Assembly (NCBI GenBank): GCA_016712885.1
Contig: JADJQF010000004.1
Location: 639,949-703,948, forward strand
Length of the DNA: 64,000 nucleotides
Direction of reading: 5' to 3'
Source of the DNA: Candidatus Flexicrinis proximus
Lineage (GTDB): Bacteria > Chloroflexota > Anaerolineae > Aggregatilineales > Phototrophicaceae
Shown here: piece by piece, positions 17,253 through 25,769 of the stretch
Layout of the letters: every line of letters begins with the position of its first letter
How positions within the stretch are numbered: the stretch's first letter is position 1
Translations under genes and position numbers: made by a program
Notes under the pieces: generated by a model
Told to the model about the DNA's origin: nothing
Database searches by the model: none
Seen by the model: the letters and a program-made list of their open reading frames with translations, nothing else

Positions 17253-18035
17253 TCATGACAGATAAGCGTCGCCGAACGTGCCGCGCAGGTAGATCTCCAC
17301 CCGTGGCGAGGCGTCGTCCGCCTTGATCGCCTGATACACGCCGGGTTCAATCTGGCTGTAGCGGGTCTCGTTTACGCGGACGCGGAACAGCCGCGTCGGG
17401 CTGACATACACCCGCGCCGCCTGCCCCTCCGGCACAATCACATGGATGTCCCCGGCGCCGGAACGCACCTTGACCGGCTCGAAAGCCTCCGCCGGGCATA
17501 CCACCCGCACGTCCCCGATCCCGGTCGCGATCGTCGCGCCCTGGATCACCAGCCCCCCTAGATCGGCGTTAACCTGACCGAGTGAGGTCGAGATCAGCAC
17601 TTCCCACGGCAGGTCTTCCGCCAGCCTTAGCTGCCAGTCAGAGAACGCTAGCCACGGCGTCCTGCTCCGCAAGAACTGCAGGTGAGCATGTGTGTCTTCA
17701 ACGTCCAGCGATGGCCGGCTTGAACGAGAGAACTGACCTTCAACCAGCCGGCCCTCCCGCGCGTCCCCGCCCAGGATCACGTCCACTTCCCCGGCGCTGA
17801 CTTCCAGCGTTGCGCTCTGCACGCTGCCGCGCGTAATGCCGAACGTCCGCGCCGCCCGTGTCCCCAGGTCTCCGCGAATCAAAATCCATGCCCCAAGTGC
17901 GACCAGCACAAGGGGCAGGAGTGTGCTGACTCGGAAGCCTCCGAGCAGCAGGAAGTTCTCTAGCAGGAGCGCAACGCCCAGCCCCGCCGCCAGCAGCGGG
18001 AGCAGGATCGGGCCGCGCGCGTCCTTCGCTTGCAC
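17253..18035 (-). CDS. LiaF-like membrane protein (DUF5668/toastrack type)
   Basis: The 260-residue protein has two N-terminal membrane segments (ILLPLLAAGLGVALLLENFL; STLLPLVLVALGAWILI), then a beta-rich domain with repeated glycine turns (SAGEVDVILGG, TSLGQVNADLGGLVIQG, GIGDVRVVCP, GAGDIHVIVP) as in the LiaF C-terminal/toastrack fold linked to envelope stress. The start is a GTG only three bases after the stop codon of the primary sigma gene, so the two are cotranscribed and probably translationally coupled. Role inferred from fold only. Confidence 0.7.
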   Translation of the reverse strand: MQAKDARGPILLPLLAAGLGVALLLENFLLLGGFRVSTLLPLVLVALGAWILIRGDLGTRAARTFGITRGSVQSATLEVSAGEVDVILGGDAREGRLVEGQFSRSSRPSLDVEDTHAHLQFLRSRTPWLAFSDWQLRLAEDLPWEVLISTSLGQVNADLGGLVIQGATIATGIGDVRVVCPAEAFEPVKVRSGAGDIHVIVPEGQAARVYVSPTRLFRVRVNETRYSQIEPGVYQAIKADDASPRVEIYLRGTFGDAYLS

Positions 18036-18038
18036 GGG

Positions 18039-19307
18039 CTATTCCCCGTACAGGTAGTCACGCAGGATAATGTGGGCGCTCGACTGGCGCAGGCGGTTGA
18101 GCGCCTGGGCTTCGAGCTGGCGGACCCGCTCGCGCGTCACGCCGATGGTCTGCCCGACTTCTTCGAGCGTGTAGACCCGTCCGTCTTCCAACCCGTAGCG
18201 CAGGCGCAGGATTTGCGCCTCGCGGCTCGGCAGGCGGTTCAGCGCGCCCTGAAGCTGTTCGTGCAGCAGGTGTGTCGCCACTTCCTCCGCCGGGGCGGGG
18301 GTGCTGGTGTCCTCGACGAAATCGCCGAATGTGCTGTCGCCTTCTTCGTCGATCGGCGTCTCAAGGCTCACCGGCCGCCGGCTGATTTCCAGCAGATGTT
18401 CGACCTTGTCCGGTGTCGTTTCCATGCCAATGGCCAGTTCGTCGATATTCGGCTCGCGCCCCAGTTCCTGCAGCAGTTGCAGTTGAACGCGCCGCATCCG
18501 GTTTAGCTGGTCGCCCATGTGCACCGGGACGCGGATAGTACGGCCCTGATCGGCCACCGCGCGGCTTACCGCTTGGCGAATCCACCAGGTTGCATACGTA
18601 CTGAACTTGTGTCCTCGCCGGTACTCGAACTTGTTGGTCGCGCGGATCAGACCGATGTTGCCTTCCTGAATCAGATCCAGAAAATGCACGCCGCGGCCGA
18701 TGTACTTCTTCGCCACGCTGATCACCAGGCGCGCATTCGCACGCACCAGATGTTCCTGCGCGTCTTCCGCGTCCAGCACGTAATCCTTCAGCGTGTAGAC
18801 GTCGTCCGGCGACAGGCGTTCGCCCATCTCGTCCAGCTTCTGCTGCGCCAACAGCCCGCGCTCCATCCGCTTCGCCAGTTCGACTTCCATCTCCGCCGTC
18901 AGCAACGGAACGCGTCCCGCTTCCTTCAGGTACAGGCCGACCACATCGTCGGTGTCCAGCGCTTGTTGATACCCGGCGTCGTCGATCAGCTCGGTTTCCC
19001 ACGCGTACGGATTTGCGCCTTCTGCGGCAATTCCTAGATCGAGGCTTTCCAGATCCGGATCGAATTCAGCAAGCATCTCACTCTCCACCAAATCATCGGG
19101 GCTGGGCGAGTGCTGGGCTACGTCTATGCCTTCTTCCATTAGACTGCCCATCAGGTCGTCCAGAAGTGCGACGTCGTTCTCGGCATGCGGCATCAACGCG
19201 AGGATATCATCATACGAGATGCCGCCTTCGCGCTTGGCTTTTTCCACAAGTTGCTTGTGGAGTTCGTTTGTGGGTTTCACTTCTGTGATTGCGATCATTG
19301 TTGTCAT
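18039..19307 (-). CDS. rpoD: Primary RNA polymerase sigma factor (RpoD/SigA)
   Basis: The 422-residue protein has a short region 1.1 (ISYDDILALMPHAENDVALL), region 1.2 (DDVVGLYLKEAGRVPLLTAE), region 2 (NARLVISVAKKYIGRGVHFL, then GNIGLIRATNKFEYRRGHKF and STYATWWIRQAVSRAVADQG), region 3 and region 4.2 (YTLEEVGQTIGVTRERVRQLEAQALNRLR). These are the primary sigma signatures that recognise TTGACA/TATAAT promoters. The start is placed at the ATG giving MTTMIAITEVKP; an ATG ten codons upstream is possible and no strong ribosome site decides it. A TTGACA promoter lies at 19459-19487. Confidence 0.93.
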   Translation of the reverse strand: MTTMIAITEVKPTNELHKQLVEKAKREGGISYDDILALMPHAENDVALLDDLMGSLMEEGIDVAQHSPSPDDLVESEMLAEFDPDLESLDLGIAAEGANPYAWETELIDDAGYQQALDTDDVVGLYLKEAGRVPLLTAEMEVELAKRMERGLLAQQKLDEMGERLSPDDVYTLKDYVLDAEDAQEHLVRANARLVISVAKKYIGRGVHFLDLIQEGNIGLIRATNKFEYRRGHKFSTYATWWIRQAVSRAVADQGRTIRVPVHMGDQLNRMRRVQLQLLQELGREPNIDELAIGMETTPDKVEHLLEISRRPVSLETPIDEEGDSTFGDFVEDTSTPAPAEEVATHLLHEQLQGALNRLPSREAQILRLRYGLEDGRVYTLEEVGQTIGVTRERVRQLEAQALNRLRQSSAHIILRDYLYGE

Positions 19308-19458
19308 ACGTGCGTAAAGCCTTGCGAGCGTTGGCAAGCAAGGCGCTGACCCTCGTTTGTACTAGGGGAAGGGCGGACGGCTACGCTTGTTCCCAGACCG
19401 TAGGCAAATAATCCCCGTCGAGTGTTGACAGGGATTTAACCGTCTATGTGACCTCTAT

Positions 19459-19487
19459 AAAGTATCGCGGGGTACGAATCTTGTCAA
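19459..19487 (-). promoter_or_regulatory. Promoter of the sigma factor operon
   Basis: Minus-strand TTGACA (19482-19487), a 17-base spacer and TACTTT (19459-19464). The predicted start is near 19452, leaving a leader of about 145 bases. Confidence 0.55.
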
Positions 19488-19621
19488 GCATACCGCATTA
19501 AGGAATTGCGCCATACCCCCCGCAAAACTTATCCAGTTCTCACCCTGCCGAAGGGAAGTCGTAGAGATCACTTTAAGCGAAGTTTATCCATTTTCGCTTG
19601 TTGTTATCCCCCAACCATCAT

Positions 19622-21067
19622 CTACTGTCGGTTGCGCACCCACCATATTCCCAACCCCAGCAGCAGCGCGCCGCCGGGCATCAGAATCACGGTAATCAGC
19701 GCAATCAGGTCCAATTGCTGCGTACTCAGGAAGATCGTGGGCAGATTGGTCGTCCGGCCTTGCGGCGCAAAACTCAACTGCTCACCGAATCCCGTCAGCC
19801 ACGCGATTCCGTCTGTAAATAAGATGCTGTTACCCACCGGGCTGCTTACTAGTCCGTTGGAAGACCAGTCCACATCACCCACCAGCAGGATTCGTGCGCC
19901 AGTCGTTTCGTCGTTGGCCCACGCCGCCACGTTTAGCGGCCCGGTCACGTCCTCGGTCACCGCGTAGGAATAATCGTTCGACCGCAGCAGGTCTTCGAAA
20001 TTAGTTTCCCCGTAACTCGTCTCGCTCGTCGCGATCACCATGCCGTTATTAACCGGCGGTGATGGGTCGATCTCGATTGCCCGCGCAATCCTGAACAGCG
20101 TCCGCGAATCCGGATTGTTGACATCGTTCAGCCGCCCCGTGATGCTCGACCCGTCCGATGTCGCGTAACTCAGCAGGTCAAGCTCCGTGCCGGCGTTGGA
20201 GACCGCGTCGATAGCGATCGCGTCCAGCATCCTGATGCCGTAGTTCTCCCACAGGAAATCGTTGAATGGGTCGTCCTCGCTCAGGAACGGCGCCTCGCTG
20301 AAGTCCGCGTCGGCCATGATCAGCATCGCCCCGCCGCCCTTGAGATAGCGGTCAATCACGCCGATCGCCGCCGGCGAGATCTGTTCCCGCATCCGCGTCA
20401 GCACCACCGCCGTGATCTCTTGGGGGATGTTCTCGCCGCGCGCTGCGATCCCCGCCAGGTCCAGCGAACTCCACGCGATCCCGTTTGCGCTCAGCCCGTT
20501 GAACAGCCCCGAAAAACCGCGGTCGGTCGTGTCGTACGGGCTGACGTCGCTGAAGGTGCTGTCGAACGCCACGCTGAACTTGTTAATCTCCAGTAGTCGC
20601 ACAATCGCACTCGTCAGGTTTCTCTCCTGATTATTCTCTGGCACCACCCGCGTGACGGTCGAGAAGTCCACCTCGCCGTTCGCCGTCATATACGAGATGA
20701 ATAGCTCGCCGTCGACCTGAAGCTGAAACTGCTCCGCCAGCACCGGCTCGTCGTTCGGGTTATAGAATACGCCGGTGATCAGTCCGTCTGTCGCCGACTC
20801 ATACAGCCGCACAATCGAGGCGTCCAGTTCGCGCACCCGCAGCACGTCCGTACTGTAAAATCCAGTGATCCGCATCGGCTGCTCGACCTGCGCCAGGATA
20901 TCCAGCGTCTCCCGCGACAGCGTGTACTGCTGCGCCTGAGTCATATCCAGTGTGATTACCGCGTCCGCCGCCCGCTGGTAGACAAATGCCACCAGCAGCA
21001 GCAGCACCCCGGTCAGGATGATTGTGACGATCCAATGCCGCAGTCCGCGTGCCCGGTAAGTGATCAT
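19622..21067 (-). CDS. GldG-type substrate-binding/auxiliary protein of an ABC-2 exporter
   Basis: The 481-residue protein has an N-terminal membrane helix (HWIVTIILTGVLLLLVAFVY), a large extracytoplasmic domain (QYTLSRETLDILAQVEQPMR, then DLAGIAARGENIPQEITAVV, with GGGAMLIMAD) and a C-terminal helix (LIALITVILMPGGALLLGLG). This is the layout of GldG/DUF4350-type subunits of GldFGA-like exporters. The ATG overlaps the stop codon of the permease gene (TGATG). An open frame extends further upstream but is a shadow of the permease gene. Confidence 0.82.
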   Translation of the reverse strand: MITYRARGLRHWIVTIILTGVLLLLVAFVYQRAADAVITLDMTQAQQYTLSRETLDILAQVEQPMRITGFYSTDVLRVRELDASIVRLYESATDGLITGVFYNPNDEPVLAEQFQLQVDGELFISYMTANGEVDFSTVTRVVPENNQERNLTSAIVRLLEINKFSVAFDSTFSDVSPYDTTDRGFSGLFNGLSANGIAWSSLDLAGIAARGENIPQEITAVVLTRMREQISPAAIGVIDRYLKGGGAMLIMADADFSEAPFLSEDDPFNDFLWENYGIRMLDAIAIDAVSNAGTELDLLSYATSDGSSITGRLNDVNNPDSRTLFRIARAIEIDPSPPVNNGMVIATSETSYGETNFEDLLRSNDYSYAVTEDVTGPLNVAAWANDETTGARILLVGDVDWSSNGLVSSPVGNSILFTDGIAWLTGFGEQLSFAPQGRTTNLPTIFLSTQQLDLIALITVILMPGGALLLGLGIWWVRNRQ

Positions 21068-21792
21068 CAGCGCAGCCGCCGTCCTTCCACCACCCGCAGC
21101 GTAATGAACAGCGCGACGGTGATAAATCCGGCGAAATACACGATGTCCTCGAACCGCACCAGCCCCAGCGCGAACGATCCCGTATAGTGCCCCGGCAGCG
21201 ACACCGTCCGCAGGATCAGCGCCACATCCAGGCTGGCGACGATCTGTCCGGCGAAATCGCCCAGATACAGCAGCAGCAGCGCGGCTACGCTCAGGAACGC
21301 CGCCACCACCTGGCTGTCCGTCAGCGCCGAGCAGACCAGCCCGACCGCCAGCGTTGCCCCGCCGTACAGCCAGATCCCGATATACGCGCTGATCCCGACC
21401 CCGATGTCTGGCGCCGTCGAATTCGCCAGGATGATCTGGTAGCTCAGCGTCAATCCCAGCAGCAGCGAATAGAACGCCCACGCGCTCAGGAACTTCCCGA
21501 TTACGAACGCCGCTTCTGTCACCGGCGATGTCAGCAGCAGTTCCAGCGTGCCTTCCCGCGCTTCTTCAGCGATCAGCCGCATCGTCAGTACAGGCCCGAA
21601 GAAGATCAGGAAGAACGACAGCGCGTTCGGCACTATCGCCGGGTTCACCGGCTCGACCGTGACCGATGTCGTCAGGTTGGTGTTGAACACCAGCGCCGTC
21701 ACCAGCAGGAATGCCGCCACGATCGTATAGGCGATAGGGGAGGTGAAATAGGCCCCAAGCTCGCGCCGGAAGACCACACCCAGGCCGCTCAT
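21067..21792 (-). CDS. ABC-2 type permease, GldF-like
   Basis: The 241-residue membrane protein has six predicted helices and begins VVFRRELGAYFTSPIAYTIV, the usual start of ABC-2/GldF permeases. The cytoplasmic motif MRLIAEEAREGTLELLLTSP is the conserved loop contacting the ATPase. It overlaps the ATPase gene by four bases and the GldG-type gene by one, so all three are translated together. The exported substrate is unknown. Confidence 0.88.
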   Translation of the reverse strand: MSGLGVVFRRELGAYFTSPIAYTIVAAFLLVTALVFNTNLTTSVTVEPVNPAIVPNALSFFLIFFGPVLTMRLIAEEAREGTLELLLTSPVTEAAFVIGKFLSAWAFYSLLLGLTLSYQIILANSTAPDIGVGISAYIGIWLYGGATLAVGLVCSALTDSQVVAAFLSVAALLLLYLGDFAGQIVASLDVALILRTVSLPGHYTGSFALGLVRFEDIVYFAGFITVALFITLRVVEGRRLR

Positions 21793-22712
21793 TCCGCTTT
21801 CCCCTTTGCCACCAGGTTCAGGAAGATGTCTTCCAGCGTCTGGGTGAGTGGTCTCAGTTCCACGATCAGCCCGCCCGATGCAGCGATCTTCGCCGCCACA
21901 TGCGGCCGTGCGTCGACGTTCGGTTTCCCCCGCACGATAAATCCGCTGCCGTCTTTTTCGACTTTTGAGACTCCGGTCGCCGCCTGCAGCGCCTTGAGCG
22001 CCGCTTCCGCGTTCATCTTACTGACTTCGACGTACAGCCGGTCCCCGGCATACAGCGTCTGCCGCAGTTCTTCCGGTGTCCCGCTGGCCGCGATCTTCCC
22101 CTGGTTCAGGATGATCACGCGGTCACAAACCTGTTCCGCTTCGGTCAGAATGTGTGTGCTGAATAAAACCGTGTGGCTCTCGCGCAGGTCGCGCACGGCC
22201 TGCCGCACGTCGATCACCTGCTGCGGGTCGATCCCGATCGTCGGCTCGTCCAGGATCACGACCTGTGGGTTGTGGACCAGCGCCTGCGCTAACCCCAGCC
22301 GCTGCCGCATCCCTTTCGACAGGCTCCGCACCAGCGTCTTGCGCCGCTCCCACAGGTTCATACGCTCAAGCGCGCCCTCTGCGGCCCGCTTCGCCTGTTT
22401 GACGCCGCGCATTTCCGCCCAGAATGTCACATACCCGAGTACCGTCATATCGGGGTAGAGGGGAACCCGCTCCGGCAGGTAGCCAACCGCGCCGCGCGCC
22501 TGCATCGACTGGCTCACCACGTCGAACCCCGCGATCAGGGCTCTCCCCGATGTCGGCGGCATGAAGCCCGTCAGGATGCGCATCGTAGTCGTCTTGCCCG
22601 CGCCGTTTGGCCCGAGCAGCCCGACGATCTCCCCCGGCCGTGCCTCGAAGCTGATGCCATCGAGTGCCGTATGGTGGCCGTAGTTTCGACACAGGTTTTC
22701 GACCTGAATCAT
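21789..22712 (-). CDS. ABC transporter ATPase, GldA-like
   Basis: The 307-residue ATPase has Walker A (LLGPNGAGKTTTMRIL, about residues 32-47), Q-loop, the signature LSKGMRQRLGLAQAL, Walker B (VVILDEPTIGIDP) and the H-loop (STHIL), plus an 80-residue C-terminal extension (LYVEVSKMNAEAALKALQ) usual for ABC-2 exporters. It drives the permease encoded next to it. The operon runs away from carA. Confidence 0.92.
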   Translation of the reverse strand: MIQVENLCRNYGHHTALDGISFEARPGEIVGLLGPNGAGKTTTMRILTGFMPPTSGRALIAGFDVVSQSMQARGAVGYLPERVPLYPDMTVLGYVTFWAEMRGVKQAKRAAEGALERMNLWERRKTLVRSLSKGMRQRLGLAQALVHNPQVVILDEPTIGIDPQQVIDVRQAVRDLRESHTVLFSTHILTEAEQVCDRVIILNQGKIAASGTPEELRQTLYAGDRLYVEVSKMNAEAALKALQAATGVSKVEKDGSGFIVRGKPNVDARPHVAAKIAASGGLIVELRPLTQTLEDIFLNLVAKGKAE

Positions 22713-22837
22713 TCGCGCGTCTCTTGTTATACTGTTGCACGCATACTAAACCCGCCGCGCGCATCAGTCAATGCGGCGACAGGCACAGACGCAAATCGTG
22801 AACGACCCGTAACAATTGAGCGATAGGAGTCCGCCGA

Positions 22838-23974
22838 ATGCAGGGTTTGCTGGCGTTAGAGGATGGCAGCCTGTTCCCCGGGGTTGGTTTTGGCGCGCAA
22901 GGCGTCCAGACTGGCGAAGCCGTCTTTAACACCTCGATGACGGGCTACCAGGAAATTCTGACCGACCCGTCATATCACCGTCAGATTATCACTATGACCG
23001 TCCCTCACGTCGGCAATACCGGCGTGAATCTCGAAGACATCGAATCCGAGAAAGTCTGGGTTTCCGGTTTTGTCGTCCGCTCACTGAGTCCCGTTGTCAG
23101 CAACTGGCGCGAGCGCGGCACGCTCGATGCCTTCCTGCGCGACCAGGGCGTCATCGGCCTGTCCGAAGTCTCGACGCGCTCGCTCGTCCGTCATATCCGT
23201 GAAAAAGGCGTCATGCGTGCCGCCATCGCCCACGGCGAAGCCGCCCACGATCCGCAGGCGCTCGTCGCGCTTGCCCGTGCCTCGCTCGATATGTCCGGCG
23301 CGAATCTCGTCGATGAAGTCACCTGCGCCGAGCCTTATAACTGGACCGAGCGCAGCAGCGGCAGCTGGTACGCCTCGCAGCATCACGCCTCGCCTTCCGG
23401 CCCGCTGGTCGTCGCCTACGATCTCGGCATCAAGCACAATATCTTGCGCATGTTGACCGACCGCGGTCTGCGGGTGCAGGTCGTCCCGGCCCAGACCAGT
23501 GCTTCCGAAGTCCTCGCGCTCAACCCGTCCGGTATCTTCCTTTCCAACGGCCCCGGCGACCCCGCTGCCGTCGATTATGCCATTGACAATGTCCGCGGCC
23601 TGCTCGGCAAGGTCCCCGTCTTCGGTATCTGCCTGGGACATCAGATCCTCGGCCTTGCCCTCGGCGGCCGCACCGAAAAGATGCGCTTTGGTCATCGCGG
23701 CGGCAATCAGCCGGTCAAGAATCTCCTTAACGGCGTCGTGGAAATCAGCGCCCATAACCACGGTTTCGCCGTCGTCGCCGACAGTGACCTCGGCGGCGCG
23801 GAGATCACCCACGTCAACCTCAACGACAATTCTGTCGAAGGCCTGCGTCATACTGGTCTCGGCGCCTTTAGTGTCCAGTATCACCCGGAAAGTTCACCCG
23901 GCCCGCACGATTCGCTCTACCTGTTTGACCAGTTTGTCGACGCGGTGCAGGCCGACGCCGCTGAAAAGGCCTGA
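22838..23974 (+). CDS. carA: Carbamoyl-phosphate synthase small subunit
   Basis: The 378-residue glutaminase subunit supplies ammonia to CarB for carbamoyl phosphate, the entry to pyrimidine and arginine synthesis. The N-terminal CPSase domain opens LLALEDGSLFPGVGFGAQGV and contains MTGYQEILTDPSYHRQIITM. The class I amidotransferase domain has the nucleophile Cys in PVFGICLGHQILGLALGG, and His and Glu in FSVQYHPESSPGP. AGGAG precedes the ATG by nine bases. CarB is not adjacent. Confidence 0.96.
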   Translation: MQGLLALEDGSLFPGVGFGAQGVQTGEAVFNTSMTGYQEILTDPSYHRQIITMTVPHVGNTGVNLEDIESEKVWVSGFVVRSLSPVVSNWRERGTLDAFLRDQGVIGLSEVSTRSLVRHIREKGVMRAAIAHGEAAHDPQALVALARASLDMSGANLVDEVTCAEPYNWTERSSGSWYASQHHASPSGPLVVAYDLGIKHNILRMLTDRGLRVQVVPAQTSASEVLALNPSGIFLSNGPGDPAAVDYAIDNVRGLLGKVPVFGICLGHQILGLALGGRTEKMRFGHRGGNQPVKNLLNGVVEISAHNHGFAVVADSDLGGAEITHVNLNDNSVEGLRHTGLGAFSVQYHPESSPGPHDSLYLFDQFVDAVQADAAEKA

Positions 23975-23998
23975 CTCTCGTGCCGTTTGCCAGAGCTT

Positions 23999-24170
23999 GT
24001 TATGCGCTTTCACTGGGGTTCCACCCCAGACCCCGGCAGGAGTTTGCACTCCTGCACCTCGCACTGCGATTTTGTGGTGCTCACGCCACAGAATCGCAGA
24101 TGAGGGGTCGAGGGACTGGCGCCCCTCGTGGAGGTGTGGAGGCGCAGCCTCCACAATCAAAGCGCATAAC
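23999..24170 (+). repeat. Tandem-hairpin intergenic element, copy 2 (longest, with flanking inverted repeats)
   Basis: Bounded by GTTATGCGCTTT (23999-24010) and its complement AAAGCGCATAAC (24159-24170). Inside are five hairpins: TGGGGTTCCACCCCA, GCAGGAG/CTCCTGC, GCGATTTTGTGG/CCACAGAATCGC, CGAGGG/CCCTCG type, and TGTGGAGGC/GCCTCCACA. Confidence 0.78.
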
Positions 24171-24269
24171 GGCCTTGAGGGTGCAGGAAAATAGGCGCGT
24201 CTTCAGCCGCACGCTGATGGCGCTTTATCCCGCCGGATTTCGTCGAGAACGTCTCGACTCGTGCCAAAA

Positions 24270-24325
24270 AGCCCCTTTAGTGGGCTTCGCACTTTTTAGC
24301 CGGGGCGCTTTAGCCCCCGGCATCT
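24270..24325 (+). repeat. Two short hairpins before the GT-C-like gene
   Basis: AAGCCC-CTTTAGT-GGGCTT and GCCGGGG-CGCTTTA-GCCCCCGGC occur in series with a short T run between them. They may terminate carA transcription or be small dispersed palindromes. Confidence 0.45.
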
Positions 24326-24331
24326 AGTCCC

Positions 24332-25645
24332 ATGCGTAAACACGCCCCCTTCCTTGCCATCCTCGCCGGCTATTTCCTCGTCGCCGGCCTGTTCGCGATT
24401 CGTGTCCCGGCCTGGCAGGCCCCCGACGAACCAGCACATTACAACGTGGTCCGCCAGATCGCGGAAAACGGCTGTTGTCCGGTCATCCAGTCCGGCGATT
24501 GGGACAGCGCTTTTCTCGACCAGCTCAAACAGCAGAAATTCGCCCCGGCGCTCCTCGGACAGATCACCGCCGTCGAATACGAAGACCATCAACCGCCGCT
24601 GTACTACCTGCTGCTGGCGCCGGTCTATTCCCTGTCCGGCGGCAGCCTGACCGCGCTGCGCCTCGCTTCGGTCGTTATCGGGGCAGGGGTGGTGCTCGCC
24701 GCTTATGCCGTCGCTCTCCGCGCCTTCCGCGGCAAATACGGTGTCGCGTATGCGGCGGCAGCGTTTGTAGCCTTCCTGCCGCAGCACGTCCACATCCTCG
24801 CCTCCGTCAATAACGACGCGCTGGCTCTGGCGCTTACCGGCGCGATCCTCTGGGCGTCCATCGACTACGCCGACGGCGGCAGAACGCCGGCCTGGGCGCT
24901 CGGCCTGCTGGTTGGCGCGGCGCTCCTGACCAAATCGACCGCCTACCTGATGGGCGGCGTCGCTTTCATCTCCATCCTGATCCGACCCCTTGTGCCAAAC
25001 CCATCGGGTGCTGTTGTAGGGACGCCATATATGGCGACCGCCCGCCGGTTGGCCGCGTTTCTCGTCCCCGCATCAATCCTCGGCGCGCTCTGGTGGCTCC
25101 GCAATTTCACCGTCTATGGCTTCCCGGACTTCCTCGGACTGCGCGCACACGACCTCGTCGTCGTCGGCCAGCTTCGCACCGCCGACTATATCGCCGACGT
25201 CGGACTCGCCCAATACGCCTCTAACGCGCTGCAAACGACTGTTACCAGCTTCTACGGCCAATTCGGCTGGATGGCCCTGCCGCTGCCGGTCTGGGCTTTA
25301 GGGGCGCTGCTGGCCGTCACCGTTGTAGGTCTGGCCTCGGCTGCTTTCAACCCCGCGCGAAAACTGGCCGCGCGCGGCACCTGGCGCGTTTTTGGCCTGA
25401 CCGCCTTCCTTTCGGTTGCGATGCTCGTTTACTACAACACCAGCTTCGTCCAGTTTCAGGGGCGCTATGTCTATCCCCTGCTGATTCCGCTCGCCGTGAC
25501 GGTCGCCCTCGGCCTCGACATTCTCCGCCATCGGCTGCCTTTTGTGCGTGCCCTCCCGTGGCTGAACGCCGCCGCTCTCAGTCTGGTCGCCGTGCTGGAT
25601 GTCTGGCTGCTCTGGCGCGTCATCGTCCCTAACTTGACGCCGTAG
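24332..25645 (+). CDS. Multi-span membrane protein, GT-C/DUF2142-like glycosyltransferase candidate
   Basis: The 437-residue protein has about ten membrane helices. The first external loop contains WQAPDEPAHYNVVRQIAENG, matching the acidic D-E motif found in the first loop of GT-C glycosyltransferases and DUF2142 proteins. A second loop reads YEDHQPPLYYLLLAPVYSL, also common to that group. These enzymes use lipid-linked sugars on the outer face of the membrane; donor and acceptor are unknown. A palindromic repeat at 25014-25036 is read in frame as VGTPYMA. No strong ribosome site is visible. Confidence 0.62.
   Translation: MRKHAPFLAILAGYFLVAGLFAIRVPAWQAPDEPAHYNVVRQIAENGCCPVIQSGDWDSAFLDQLKQQKFAPALLGQITAVEYEDHQPPLYYLLLAPVYSLSGGSLTALRLASVVIGAGVVLAAYAVALRAFRGKYGVAYAAAAFVAFLPQHVHILASVNNDALALALTGAILWASIDYADGGRTPAWALGLLVGAALLTKSTAYLMGGVAFISILIRPLVPNPSGAVVGTPYMATARRLAAFLVPASILGALWWLRNFTVYGFPDFLGLRAHDLVVVGQLRTADYIADVGLAQYASNALQTTVTSFYGQFGWMALPLPVWALGALLAVTVVGLASAAFNPARKLAARGTWRVFGLTAFLSVAMLVYYNTSFVQFQGRYVYPLLIPLAVTVALGLDILRHRLPFVRALPWLNAAALSLVAVLDVWLLWRVIVPNLTP
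25014..25036 (+). repeat. Dispersed palindrome TTGTAGGGACGCCAT, copy inside a coding sequence
   Basis: The 23-base unit contains the palindrome CGCCATATATGGCG. It differs at two positions from the copy at 49472-49494 and sits within the GT-C-like gene without breaking its frame. Confidence 0.6.
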
Positions 25646-25677
25646 AACAATCGTGCTAACTTCTGCCTAACGGCAGA

Positions 25678-25763
25678 ACAGTTTCCAGTTATCAGTTCCC
25701 AGTTCAGACTCCTCTGGTCGGGAATTGTCCTTGTACTGGCAACTGGTTACTGGGCACTGGAAA
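25678..25763. repeat. Imperfect inverted repeat built on CCAGT/ACTGG units
   Basis: TTTCCAGT-TAT-CAGT followed by the complementary series ACTGGCAACTGG and ACTGGGCACTGGAAA can fold into one long imperfect hairpin directly before the NurA-like gene. Confidence 0.5.
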
Positions 25764-25769
25764 CCCCTT

